Shown in pieces: positions 49,265 through 60,797 of a DNA stretch of 64,000 nt (position 1 is the first letter of the stretch; each line of letters starts with the position of its first letter). A program made the position numbers and the translations under genes. The stretch spans positions 1,116,001 through 1,180,000 of the forward strand of contig VNKQ01000017.1 of NCBI GenBank assembly GCA_016508695.1, written 5' to 3'. Under the pieces are notes generated by a model. That model was not told the origin of the DNA. It ran no database searches and saw only the letters and a list, made by a program, of their open reading frames with translations. This DNA is from Hyphodiscus hymeniophilus. Lineage: Eukaryota > Ascomycota > Leotiomycetes > Helotiales > Hyphodiscaceae.

Positions 49265-51008
49265 ATGCGTTACGTTATCTCCAGTCCAGATGGTATGCTC
49301 AGCTACCTTTGCCCTCATTGAAGATAACTGATTGTGTTTCAGAATATCTGGCAATCACCGGTCGGGGGATTGACAAGGTGAAAATCACCAAGAAATCTTT
49401 CATCTGGCCCTTCCAAAGAGTAAGACGATCTCATACAGCTTGTTTCCCTGGATCCTGTTGGTTTAATAGTAACTCTTCCTTCTAGTGTCAACGCTTCAGC
49501 ATCCAGCCGTTTGACTACAGCATGTCTTTACAAGCAATGACTCGCGAGAAGCTCCAGTTTCTTCTACCTGTAGTCTTCACTGTTGGTCCAGACGTCAATC
49601 AACGTGGCAAGGTTGCTGGGCAAGCTCCCCAAGACGCTGATGCCACGGAAGATAACCCAGAGGACCATGGTGATGCTCTGATGAAGTATGCAATGCTGCT
49701 CGCAGATGCAAACGATAAGAAGAACGTTGGCCGTACCCAGCATATCGAGAACATCGTCAAGGGTATCATTGAGGGTGAGACCAGAGTCATTGTGTCTTCG
49801 ATGACTATGGAAGAAAGTAAGCTACTGCCAGCAAACACCTCGCTTCATGACCGTCCGTTTTACAACTGCTAATTTTCAACAAAGTCTTCACTGAGCGGGA
49901 GCAATTCAAGAAGAAGATATTTGCCAACATCCAAGAAGAACTGAATCAATTCGGGCTCAAGATCTACAACGCCAATGTCAAGGAACTTCGAGATGCTCCG
50001 CAATCCAACTACTTCGAGTCTCTTTCTCGAAAAGCGCATGAAGGCGCAATCAATCAAGCAAGAATTGATGTGGCTGAAGCTCAACGCAAGGGTAACGTCG
50101 GAGAGGCTCAGCGAGTTGGAGAGCAGAACAGAGAGATAGCCAAGATCAACATGGAGACGGCCGTAGCAAAGACAGAAAGAGACTCCGAACGTTCGAAAGC
50201 AGAGGCCCAGCTTTCTACAAGGAAAGTCCATTTCAACAGGGAGGTCGAAATATCCAAGATCGAGGCCGAGCGCGCCGTTGAATCAAGAAATGCAGAACTC
50301 CAAAAGGACGTCGAAGTCAAACGTGCAATGACTGAGTTGGAGAGGCTGAGAGCAAGTGATGTCGTCAAGGCTACCATTATCAGAGAATCCAAGCAACAAG
50401 CCGCCGATGCCGCACAGTACGAGGAGAAGGCTCGTGCGAACGCAGGTTTCTTCCGCGAGCAGAAAGCCGCCGATGCTGCTGCCTACAAGGTGCAAGTCCA
50501 AGCCGAAGCTGCCCTTCTCGCTGCCACCAAGGATGCCGAGGCCAAGTTGATCAGACAGCAGAAGGAAGCCGAGGGTGAACTTGTGATCCAACAAAAGAAG
50601 GCTGCCGGTCTCAGCGCCATGGCTGGCGCTTATACCGATCTCTCTCAAGCTTTCGGAGGACCGGCGGGTCTTGTTCAATACATGATGATCGAGAAGGGTG
50701 TCTACACCAGTTTGGCCAAGGCCAATGCCGATGCCGTCCGCGGTCTCAACCCGAAGATGACTATCTGGAACACTGGAGCCCAAGCTGGTTCCGAGGGTGG
50801 GCGAGCCGAGGGATCGAGCCAGGGCGGCATGGATTCCATTCGCAACATGTACCAAATGCTGCCTCCGCTCATGAGTACGATAAACGAACAGACGGGCATT
50901 GTCCTCCCAGAATGGCAATTCGGCAAGCTTGCTGGAGAAATCAGTGAACGCGAGGTCAGCGGCAAGCCTATTAATACTACCAAGGGCAAAGTCAATGGTA
51001 ACCACTAG
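49265..51008 (+). CDS. flotillin-like SPFH protein
   Basis: A membrane-scaffold protein of the stomatin/prohibitin/flotillin superfamily that marks sterol-rich plasma-membrane domains in filamentous fungi. Exons 49265-49292, 49343-49419, 49486-49816 and 49885-51008 give 519 residues. The SPFH domain opens with MRYVISSPDEYLAITGRGID and includes IQPFDYSMSLQAMTREKLQF, HIENIVKGIIEGETRVIVSS and IFANIQEELNQFGLKIYNAN. The flotillin coiled coil with Glu-Ala repeats follows (residues 220-400, EAQRKGNVGEAQRVGEQN), then a Gly/Ser-rich tail. Joins are supported by ISSPDEYLAI, FQRCQRFSIQ and MEEIFTEREQ across the three introns. NPC1 in the same window also works with sterol membranes, but the two are too far apart to read as a cluster. 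Confidence 0.95.
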
Positions 51009-53852
51009 ACATTGAGTCATTGCAAACATTCATTGGAACTTTCCTTTGTCAATTTGAAATTCGAGGGAGAAAGTCGTTGGTATGGTAGCATATCTTTGAA
51101 GTTTGTTTCGGTGTCTAGCGTGGGCGATACCTTGGAGATTTTGGCTGTCGGTGGAGGCGTTGAGTTTATTCCCTGCGCGAGCTTCTTCTTTATATTGGTA
51201 TATCAGAAGGCTGAAATTGCAAGTTTTCTCCAAAATGGCCCTGTCTGGCAGTATAAGTATTAAAGTGTGTAAGGAAGACTCAATTCCTGAAGGGATGATG
51301 GCCGGCAAGTGATTTGGCCATGTCAGGCTTCAGACACCCTATTATGTGTTCCTTCTCTCTTGCTTTTTATCTGAGAATCCATCACAAGAAGGGAGCATTG
51401 ATGATTTGTGCCAACAAAATCGTTGGCTCAAGGCTTAGCCCAGACTAAAATCTGTGAAGATGGATTTCTTTCATCCACATCCCCTTTCCAAAGCGATCAA
51501 AGAATCCAATGATGCATATTTGTTATCAAACCCTTGTCTCCGGCCAGTGTATAGTTGCAAGGTCCCATTGAGAGACAAGTGATTCTCCTGAAGTTTGAAA
51601 TCCAAAACGCAATCACCTTAAAAACTTGTCCACTGCACTAGAACAAAAAGCAATCATCTCTCTCATCCCTTCTTTAAAGCAATTCCCATTCCTTCCTAAC
51701 AAGCTCCCCCCTAAGCCTTCAACCTTGAATTCTGTTCTCTATCTTTAATTGAAGAAGCCCATTCTGTATAATTTACTAAGCTATGTTTTCTATCACGACT
51801 TTCCCCTACTCAAAACACTGTATATTGGTTTGAAGGAGTTGGTGTCTGGGTTATTTGCTTTAACAAGCATGCTGCCTTCCTTGGTCATTGGTTTTGCCCG
51901 GCTTACCAGTCACCAAACTTGTCTTCTTGGCTAGTCAACTAGGCTTGGCCACTACTTTGCAAACAGCCACTCGACCTGTATATGAGCTATCAAGTTAATT
52001 GACTACAACGCAACTCTTGGCTGTTTGATAGTTTATATACTAGATTCGTCTACCCCACCATTTACTAAGCTATGCTGGTAGCCTGGTTTGGATCCAGAAA
52101 TAGAACTCTCTCTATATCAAGGGAATACCAAGAAGACTATAGACTATAGTAATATCTTCTTCTAGCTATGGGGTAACAGCTATTCTCCTAACTTGGAAAT
52201 TTCAAACCAACTTACAAAATCAACCCGCCTTACTTGTGTAAGTTACCTTTCTACTAGGATATAGTTTGCTACTGGATTCTCTACTTCCAAATAGTTTACA
52301 GCCTTTACAAAAAGAGACTCTCTCTAAGGCAATAAGAAAGACTTCAGGCCTTTTTCTATTAGGGGTTTGATATACCAAGGGAAACTTTACCTTCAAGGTT
52401 GAAGGATCTCGTACTAGTAGGTTATCTGTTGGTTAAACCGTAGGATGAACCTGTATATATATAGAGTTAACAAACTATTAACAACAAGGGATTCTCCCTA
52501 TGGACTTAGTGAAATGCCTTTGATTCTATAGTTGAACGATCCATTGATGGCATATTGATTGCCCCTCTGTGTACTGTTCTAATCTACTGGATAGAGGTCA
52601 CGTTTACTAGCGTAGACATTACCGCCGAGTTGCCGACATTGGTTTGGCTGTCCATCGAATTCACTGAGTAGGTAGAGTTCACGTTTACTAGTGTTGACAT
52701 TATCGCCCAGTTACTGACGATGGTTTGCCTGTCTATCAATGTACTCCCCTTTGATTCTATTGTATCAATGATCCATTAGTAGCAGGTCATTGCCTCTATC
52801 ATCCACTGGTTTGCTGTTCTAATTCACTGAGTAGGTAGAGTTCACGTTTACTAGCGTAGAGTTCAGGTTTGCTAGCGTGGAGAAGCCGCCGCGTTGCCGA
52901 CAATAGGTCTGGCCGTGCGTCGAATCCATTCCATAAGGTTTTACATCTGCAATAACAACTTATAACCACTTGTCAACAGAAGGGTTGTTTGTCTACTTGA
53001 TCTTGTAAAGATATTTTCAAATACACGTCGATATCGAAGTCCATCGACCACCCATCGAAGCCTCATCGAACGACCAGAGATTGTGCTCATTGGATTCCCC
53101 GAGAAAACACTTCACGTTTACGGAGTTGATAACCCGCTAACAGCCTAGTGGCGCTAGAGTTCTCGTTTGCTAGCTGCCGTGGTTGAAGAATCTATGTGAG
53201 CATACTGCATACTTTATCAAGCTCTTCCTTTAACACTACAACTCTATCTCGTTGCAAAGGGGTTCAAGTTATTGGGTTCTATACCTTTGTTACACTAGCT
53301 AACAACATTCAGAGCTTAGGATCTCCACTAGTTCCAAGATCGATATCTTTCATCACGACGAAGACAAACGCGAGCGAAGGCCATTTGATCTGCTGATAGT
53401 TGTCTAGAGTTTCAACTTAGTCAAAGATACAGATCAGCTACTTCGAAGATACATTTTGTTGGTTTGGAAATTTCAACAATAGACTAGACTACGACAAGTG
53501 ACTAGACTACGACACCAGAGGCTGTTGTGCACCTTCCAGGATATCCAAGAGCCTTTATTTAGCAACGTCCAGAGGTAAGCCAACCTGAATCCTGATAGAC
53601 CTAATCGGACCCCGCCGACAATGGTATATGAGACCAGCTTGCTCAAACCTTCAACTCAAACATTCCAATTTTCTGTTCTGTTCATTTGGTATTGCTAACA
53701 AAAGTCTAGACTACAATACCCAATTGCTATTGTCCCACTGCGCTGCCACCTTACGAAAAAGTGGGCCTCGCTTAATTTTCAGGGGCTGCAATTGAAGCGA
53801 CAATAGTAAGTCACAATACAATTCTACAATTCGCATTCTATTCTCCCAAAAG
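51009..53852. other. AT-rich gene-free pocket with degenerate direct repeats
   Basis: About 2.8 kb, AT-rich from about 51600. No coding frame with motifs. A 15-base repeat ATTTACTAAGCTATG occurs at 51771-51785 and 52060-52074. Related 231-base units and several GTTTACTAG-type words lie between 52516 and 53170. A pair of TGACTAGACTACGACA-like words lies near 53490-53520. The look is that of old transposon or repeat debris with many transitions, as repeat-induced point mutation would leave. No terminal inverted repeats or transposase were seen. Confidence 0.5.
52516..52925. repeat. degenerate direct repeat, about 231-base period
   Basis: Two copies start with CTTTGATTCTAT (52518 and 52749), followed by a GATCCATT block, an ATTGCC-TCT block, CTGTTCTAAT and a shared CACGTTTACTAGCGTAGA (52599 and 52842). 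Copies differ by scattered substitutions, many C/T or A/G. A third shorter word of the same kind sits at 52680. Further related words occur at 52861, 53111 and 53158. Confidence 0.55.
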
Positions 53853-55994
53853 ATGCTTTCGACATGGGAGACTTCTTCTTGTAACAGCTCTTCTTCTTCT
53901 TCTTCTTCTCTTCCCATTTACCGCACTCGTTTCGCACCAAGGCTCATCGATTACCTAGCAGAATCTCATAGTTCGCGAAACAAACACCTTGATCGGCTAC
54001 TCTCCAAACTCTCCATTAATCACAGCCTCCTTGTCAAAAAATATCTCCTCGAAAGGCTCCAGATGTCTGCACCAGGCTCAACAAGCCCACCCAACACTGG
54101 CCTTACCAGCCCAACGCTTGGAAAGCGGAAGGCCAGTGTTAAGGCCAGGGAAAATATCATTGCAGCCACTACCGGTGGTTCAAAAGACGAAGATCTGTAC
54201 GATGTCTCGGATCGAGAGAAAGAAAAGCCCCCCAAGAAGCGCGCCAAGGTCGAGACCGTCAACACGGCGGCGCCTTCCTTTCCCAATCTGGATGCCGCCA
54301 CCTCCTCTTCCGCCACTGCCCCTGCCGCTATATCTACCAATGCTACCTCCAAGCTGATAGGTTTCTTGATTGGCACTGTCAAGAAGGGCGACGATAGCCT
54401 TCCAGTTCGTGCCGAGATGTACAAGAATGGAACGGTCAACTACCGTGTCCATAGAGTTGACGTCTCAGAGGAAATTGCTGCCCGACAAGCGGAGTTCCTC
54501 ATGACCAAGAGACAGGTCCAGATGGACGAGGTTGTCTATGATCAAGCCCTTTTCCCTACGGGAAATGGCCTTGAGGATATCCAGACTTCTACCGAAACAA
54601 AGAAACGCTCCCGCGTCAGAAAGTATCTGGAGAGCCTTGCTGGAAGTCAACCTGCCTCTGCTACTGCAGCCGTAGCTGCTCCCAATGCGGCTCGAAAATC
54701 ATCCCGCAAGCAACCTACCAAGCCAGTTCCTGCTGCTATCAAGCCAGCTCCAGTCATCGACGAAGGTTCAAAGGCGGCGGACACCCAGCCGGTCACGACC
54801 GTTCAGACAGCCCCCAAGAAAGCGTCCAGAGCCCCCACCAAGAAGAAGCCCTCCAAGCTTGACTACTCGGCGGATATGGTGATTGGGACCTGGAGGAAAC
54901 AGCCTCATATCGAGGTTTACGCATATCTGAATACATACGGGGTCCCACCCAAGGGCAGCAAGGGTCCATGGTCTCTTGGAACGACTGCTTGCTACCGTTT
55001 CCACCCCCAGGAGGTAGGCGAAGATGACCGCGCTAAAGAACGATCCCTGAACTCGTACGAAGTCGCAAGATATGCCGATATCATATTCAAGGAGCAATTT
55101 TTGAGCGGCTCGGAATCCGCCACCCGGGCTTTGGTGAAGGCCGTCTTGATGGACAGACGAGAGCAAAGGAAGGCGCAGCAACAAGCAGATGGCGAGTCAA
55201 GATTGCGCGCGAGTTTTTGATGATAGTGCTAACTAGGCCAGGCTCTGATAACGAGGATGTTCAGGACATTATCGACGTCGATGAAGCCTATGTCGCCTCC
55301 AGGTTGACTCAGAAAAACATGGGTAAAAAACCCACCATGAGCGGCGGAATAGTTGGCACCCGTCGTTCCGCTAGGAACAAAGACACGGGCATCGTGGATG
55401 ATGGAGGAGAAGAGTCCGAGAAAGAAGGTAAGTCGATGTCCCAAGTTCTCAAACTTTTGAAGGGACTGTGACAGTGGCTAATTGACTGTAGAAGTTGTTG
55501 AAGCTAATCCGAAGGACAACGTCAAAGACCTTGAGATCAAGGGACTGAAGCGAGAGATCAAGGGACTGAAGCAAAAGAACACTGCGCAGGAGAAGTTGAT
55601 AGCCAAGTTACAAGACGAGGTTCTCGCCCTCAAGGGCAAGCCAGCTGTTCCTACCACCTCTCTTGGTGCTCAGAAAATCGGCAAGGCCACATACCAGCTC
55701 ATGGGATCCGGTGGCAATCCGGGAAAGTTGATCACCGATTGGAAAAAGATCCGAATGGATGGTGTTGTTTACAAAGAATGGGCCATCCTTGCAGAGGCAA
55801 AGTTGGAGCTTGATAATACCCAGAGGATCGTGGAGAAACAGGTGCTTGGGGACCAAGAGTTCGGCAAGATTCCAGACGGGAAGAACGGCGGCAGATGGAT
55901 ATCCCAGCCAGCTCTGTTCGAGGCACCTGAAGGTAAATATGTGAAGTGGACCATGAGAGAGGAGGTGACGGAGAATGAGGAAATGGTTCTTTGA
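53853..55994 (+). CDS. basic, probably nuclear protein of unknown function
   Basis: Not recognised. Exons 53853-55191, 55242-55427 and 55492-55994 give 675 residues, or 605 if translation begins at the second in-frame Met at 54063 (MSAPGSTSPPNTGL). The upstream ATG has A at -3 and the frame is open; the downstream one has C at -3, so I kept the upstream one, but the Ser run encoded by TTC repeats could be leader. The protein is rich in Lys/Ala/Pro with nuclear-signal-like KPPKKRAK near residue 128. A folded-looking middle block holds IGTWRKQPHIEVYAYLNTYG and WSLGTTACYRFHP. Acidic and Lys-rich linkers and a coiled coil (EIKGLKREIKGLKQKN) lead to a C-terminal block ending near KYVKWTMREEVTENEEMVL. 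Intron 1 needs a GC donor (55192, GCGAGT) for the frame to hold. A chromatin or RNA role is possible but unshown. Confidence 0.8.
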
Positions 55995-56204
55995 GATATT
56001 ACAGAGTGTTTGAAAGGACATGGAGTTTGAACGGATTGGGATCTTATGAACCAAAAGCGGATACCCAATGCATGTTTTCGTTCTGAGCGACTGGGATTGA
56101 GGTTTCTTTTTCGCTCACTTGAGTAGGAATCATTCAGATGTCTTCAAGATTTGAGACATTGGTACATAGCTTGCGATTGACTAAATGCATCACGATTCCT
56201 CTGG

Positions 56205-57790
56205 CTATCTATCATCCGTGACTTTCGCCAGCTTTTTCTCGTCATCTAAACGTTTCTTCTCATTTCCAACCTCATCTACATAGCCCTCAGTCTTCATATC
56301 CGTCAAGCCCAGATCCTCTTCCTCCTCGGCTGTTCTCTCGTACTCCTCTGTCTCTATTTGAGGATCATCGTCAGGAGAGCACAGATTTTGCACGTAGCTA
56401 CTAGCTAAAGGATCTGTCAACACCACTGTAAATTTCCTCTCGCCCTTGATAGCCTCATTGATGCCGTCGAAGAATTTGGCCCAGTTTTGCTTTGCTTCTG
56501 AGGGCAAAGAGTCGCCGCCAGCCCCGGCGTCGTCTCCAACATCAAATATCTGTTGGTGAAGATCATCCCTAACTTGGGTTAAAAGTCCTTCTACTGTAGT
56601 AAATCTGCCTCCTAAGGTACCCGGGTTGACAGAAAGATTGAGCTCAGGACATTCGAGGGCACAGGATTCGGATTTCAGAATATCGCGACCTAAATCTGTT
56701 GCATGTTCGACTTTGAGACTGATTCTCTTTCCTTTCTCGGGTACCTCGCCCCAGTCTTCACCTCATTGGACCGATATCCGCAATCGTCGCAGACCGTACT
56801 CATAATGACAACTTGTTTGAAATGCGGGATCTCGACCATCTTCATATGAGTAACGCATGGCCGCGTACAACCAGGGCAGGTAGCCGGAAAGGAGTACACT
56901 TCGTTGGGAATAATATCTTCGTTTTCAAAATTTGCAGCCGTCGGTTGGCCTGCAGCAGCTGGCGCATGCGCCTGCCCATCACCCTCTCCTATACCAAGAG
57001 CTTCATTCTGCTCTGCTGTTCGCGCGTATTCGACTTTCGACCACTTTCCGACGCCATCTTTCTGATCTGGCTCAATCCAAGAGTTACCAGCTGGATCATC
57101 GAGAGATAACCTGAACGGGAAACTCTCCCCAGCAATCATCTTTCGTCCCCTAACCACAATCTCTTCGATCTTCGCCCAGATCTCTGGATGTTGCACTTTG
57201 CGCTCTGGCTGTTGCATCTCGAGATCTTCAAGTATCATGCTGAGTAGTCCCTCCACATTTGTGAGTTGTCCACGACCAGCGGGTACCTCGACGTCTAGCT
57301 CGATGAATTTGACGATACATGTATCCGATTTGACAACCTGTCGTGCAAAGTCCGATTGGGTGGTGAGGCGCAGTTCGTATCTGGAGCCCTTCTGTTGTAT
57401 TTCGCCTGCAGCTTGGATTTCGGAGTTCTTGAAATTGCAGTGCGGGCAGAAGAAGGACATTAAAATAACTTCGCGGAAGAAGGGGATTCGGGTAAGAAGG
57501 AGGCGTGTGATCCCCTGTTTCCAGACGTGTCAGCAACAACTCTTGGGAAAGGCTGGAAGATTGCCTACATTCTCATGGCAGTTCATACATAGGCTCTCTA
57601 TTTCGTCAACAACTTTCTGATCGTCCTCTCTCTCCGGCTGTGCTACATTATTGTTGGAATCCACAGGCGACTCTTGGTGGCCATTATGCTCGGCGTTCGT
57701 AAGGTGTTCTGCTTTTTTGCCTAGACTTTCGAAGAAATCGTCAAAGGCAGCGCCATCAGGCTTGGGATCATCGTGTACTGAGTTCGACAT
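56205..57790 (-). CDS. ZPR1: zinc-finger protein ZPR1, with an apparent one-base frameshift
   Basis: Conserved eukaryotic protein; in yeast a chaperone for folding of elongation factor eEF1A. Minus-strand exons 57790-57569 and 57514-56205. The first zinc finger is split by the intron: CMNCHEN then GITRLLLTRIPFFREVILMS and FFCPHC. The ZPR1 fold follows with TCIVKFIELDVEVPAGRGQL and NVEGLLSMILEDLE. The second finger is CPGCTRPC with CDDCGYRSNEVKTG; the second ZPR1 half has NPGTLGGRFTTVEGLLTQVR and NWAKFFDGINEA. Between VKTG and EVPEKGKRISLKVE the frame shifts by one at a run of four C (56749-56752 on the plus strand, G on the coding strand). The run looks one base short. With the frame restored the protein would have 510 residues, a usual length. 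No intron fits in the gap. Sequencing error or real mutation cannot be told apart here. Confidence 0.88.
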
Positions 57791-59300
57791 ATTTGATATT
57801 TGTTTTGTTTCCAAATGATATTTCTGGGTGGTATGATGGCGGGGTATTTGACTTCGCCTCGCGATTTTTTTATTAGCGTAAGGCTGAAGAAGGCTGTGGA
57901 ATGACATCGGCGCAGATACGTACACATCTGTAGATTGCTATTTTCAGTTTTTTTCTTGAGAGCGTAGTTACATGTTATAATGGAGCGCATCTTTCCGCTA
58001 ATTCTGCCCAATATCGTCTCAAATAAGAGCGAGTAGGAGTGGCGGCTGAGAGATTTGCTTCATGTGGCACCGCTATATACTCAATATCTTTCCCAGCTAG
58101 TTCTCTTCGTGGTATTTTTCTGATCTTCTAACATTGAGTGTCCCTACACAGCCATAGATTGGACTTTTCTCGGTTCCTATCACCAGGCAAAGGGCGGTAT
58201 GATTGAAATCACTCTAGTCTCCGCAAGCATTTGTTGGTGGCCAAATTTCCGCTTCCAAACAAGGTTTCAGATCTATCACGGACGTAAAAGTCCTACCTTA
58301 ACCATGGCCGAGAACAAAAGACAGGAAAAGTCAGGACGTGCCTCGCCAGCGTTGCATAAATCAGCTCAAATGCAAAAGCAGTCACAGGCGGCCTCACTAC
58401 GCACTCAGTGAAGAAGGTAGTAAACCAGGCCAGGGGAGCCGAAATTTAGGACCGCAGCTCTAAAAAGGTCACCGAGGATAAGAGAACTGCGTTGCCTACG
58501 GTATCACAAAAGAAGCCCCCGGTTCCTGAGAATTGGCTGCGCGTGTGGTCTTTTGGAGTACGGATACACCGTCCTCATTCAGGCTGTCTGAGAATCTCTT
58601 AACATTCTGAAGGCTAGACACCGCCACCGGGTTTTTGACTAGACCGAGGAGTAGGTGTAGGAAGTATCGCTACATTATGAAACTAAGCTCCAAAATAAAA
58701 CTCGACAACGGTGTTGAAAGCTAAAACGACAACGAAAACGACAATGAAGACGACAATGAAGACGACAATGAAGACGACAATGAAGACGACAATGAAGACG
58801 ACAATGAAGACGACAATGAAGACGACAATGAAAACGACAGCGACAGCGAAGACGACAACGACAATGAAGACGACAACGACATATGGTTCAACATACAGAA
58901 GTAGCTTTTACTCCAAAAACCCTTCCAAAGAAGCCACTCCCACAGAATCAAAGAGAGAGAGTACACCCCATAGTACACCTCGTAGGCGACGATTCCGATA
59001 TAAAGGACAGTGCCGGAGCATAGGCACACAAGGCCGTCGATCGTTTGACCATAACCAAATGGTCGGCCAAATCGAATCGTTGTAGAAGTTTTCTTTATAC
59101 TTATACCTTTACAAAAATCTACTGAGCCGTCATTTTTCAATTGATAATGTAATCCATGGACTTGTAACAATAACTGGCGTCGAGATGCAGGAAACGAAAG
59201 AATCACAATTTCACCACTTGATGAATCTGTTCGGCTGGTTCTAGTGCTCAACGACTTCGGATAGAGCCTCGTGACATATCTATATACAATGTCAATTCGA
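57791..59300. other. intergenic region with a 12-base tandem repeat
   Basis: About 1.5 kb between two minus-strand genes. A plus-strand frame from 58304 (MAENKRQEKSGRASPALHKS) stops at 58411, and nearby frames read like broken coding sequence, so a decayed gene is possible. The tandem repeat at 58725-58880 is listed separately. Confidence 0.4.
58725..58880. repeat. 12-base minisatellite (GACGACAATGAA)n
   Basis: About eight near-perfect head-to-tail copies, with variant copies (AACGACAACGAA, AGCGACAGCGAA) at the edges. In one plus-strand frame it encodes Asp-Asp-Asn-Glu repeats, ending at a stop after DIWFNIQK; in another, Lys-Thr-Thr-Met. The acidic frame is the more protein-like, but no start joins to it. 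Confidence 0.85.
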
Positions 59301-60183
59301 TCAAAGTTTGGCCTTTATCGCATTCCTCTCCCACTCAGCAACCCTACTCTTCCCCTCCTTCTTTCTAGCATCCTCCTTCTCCGTCAAACCGCCACCATAT
59401 TTATCAGATCCCTCATATCCATCAATCAACGCCACCGTTTCCCTAAACATCTCCCTCTTCAACAGTCCATAAACGCCAGTCTTGCTCTTCTCCGTCAACT
59501 TCCTGTCCGCTACAAATGTCAGGGCCTCATCCAGCGTCCCCAACGCATCGACTAAGCCTCCTTCCAGAGCTTCCTTCGCTCCAAACCTCTTAGCCTCGAG
59601 TAACAACGAGCGGTAGACGTGTGGAGCTACGACTTTTTGACGGAAGATGGAGGACATGGGCGGCTGTAGTGGCATTCCGAGATCGAGTTCGTTGAGGCAG
59701 AGGAACCCCCGCGAAGGGTTGAATATACGGTAGTCGTGGTACATAGCTACCATGAAGCCGCCGGCAAAGGCGTGGCCGTTAATCAGTGCGATTGTTGGCA
59801 TTGGGTATCTGCCATCATCAGCACAGTTTCTTGATCAGTAAGTCGGGGTTGACATACGTTAAGAGCCTCGTGAAGAGGGCAAACAGGCTATCAGCAAAGA
59901 AGCCCTTGGTGCTGTTCAAATGCTCGATATCTAGACCATTGCTGTAGAATTTTGGGATTCCTGATGTGGTGATAACCACGCCTGTCGGGTATGAGAACTC
60001 AATAATGTCAAGAGACAGTATGAATGCCTGGCAGAATGCTGTAGTGAGGCGGTTGTCTGGTGGGGATGTAAATGTTAGGAGGTAAACTCCTGGTGCTGAG
60101 GATGTGCAAACGAATGATCCGTTGCTCTTATCGGAGTTGGGTGATACAAGGACTGGGACTGTGAACAGTGTTTTAGTTGCCAT
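59301..60183 (-). CDS. enoyl-CoA hydratase/isomerase (crotonase) family protein
   Basis: Acts on acyl-CoA double bonds, probably in peroxisomal or mitochondrial fatty-acid breakdown; the exact reaction is not set by sequence. Minus-strand exons 60183-59858 and 59808-59301 give 277 residues. The crotonase fold is seen in LLTFTSPPDNRLTTAFCQAF, the oxyanion-hole region GIPKFYSNGLDIEHL, and NGHAFAGGFMVAMYHDYRIF with CLNELDLGMPLQPPM. The second glycine-rich block (GHAFAGG) is the expected NADP-independent crotonase loop. The start at 60183 (MATKTLFTVPVL) was chosen over an upstream in-frame Met at 60327. Delta3-delta2 enoyl-CoA isomerase is the best guess because these are short and have Leu/Glu near the active site. 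The C-terminus KAKL is not a clear peroxisomal signal, though KL-ending tails can be. Divergent from ALG2. Confidence 0.88.
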
Positions 60184-60797
60184 TTTGAAGATTTGTTGGA
60201 TGTAGATAGCTGAGTGAAGGAAGTTGAGGCAATCGAGGTAGGAGGGAGTTTTGGAGGCAGGTTGAAAGAGAGCTTCATGTGTCTTTAGGCCGAGGTCCCA
60301 GGTTAGGCTGGGATTACTATCCGTCACCGAGGAATGGGAACCTTCTCTCTTTGGGATTGTAGCTGCAGAGAGCTGAGAGATGCTCTTGTCATGGTGGGAG
60401 TAAATGGCGAAAGGTCTAGCATCAGCTAGAAGGGGTTGTTATTCCATGTATGTAGGTAGAGATACTGATGGCAGGGAAACGTCGCATGTGTCAGGAATCA
60501 GGATCCGAACGCTGCAGCAGGAGGTTTTGCAAAAAAAGAAGCATAGAACAAAGGGAGGGTAGTCGATGAGGGTCGATATTCTGAAACTAACAGATATGAA
60601 AGAATCGATAACATAAATTGTCCATGATACGAGAACAGAAGTGTCCCCTTCATACTTGAAGATTGAAGCACAAGGCTGGGTGGTTCATGGATCAACGATC
60701 TCGAGGCTGAGCGAGGCTCCAGTTTTCTGTCGCAAGACACCTCACGAAGCATCAACTCTAGACAAGCCACCGACTTTCTCTTCTGCCACTTCATACT
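60184..60797. promoter_or_regulatory. shared upstream region of the crotonase gene and ALG2
   Basis: About 0.6 kb between divergent starts. No gene or named site was recognised; promoter role is inferred from geometry. Confidence 0.4.

Noticed and set aside
58711..59085. Lys-Thr-Thr-Met repeat protein
   Set aside because: It is one frame of the 12-base minisatellite; start and tail have no coding character.
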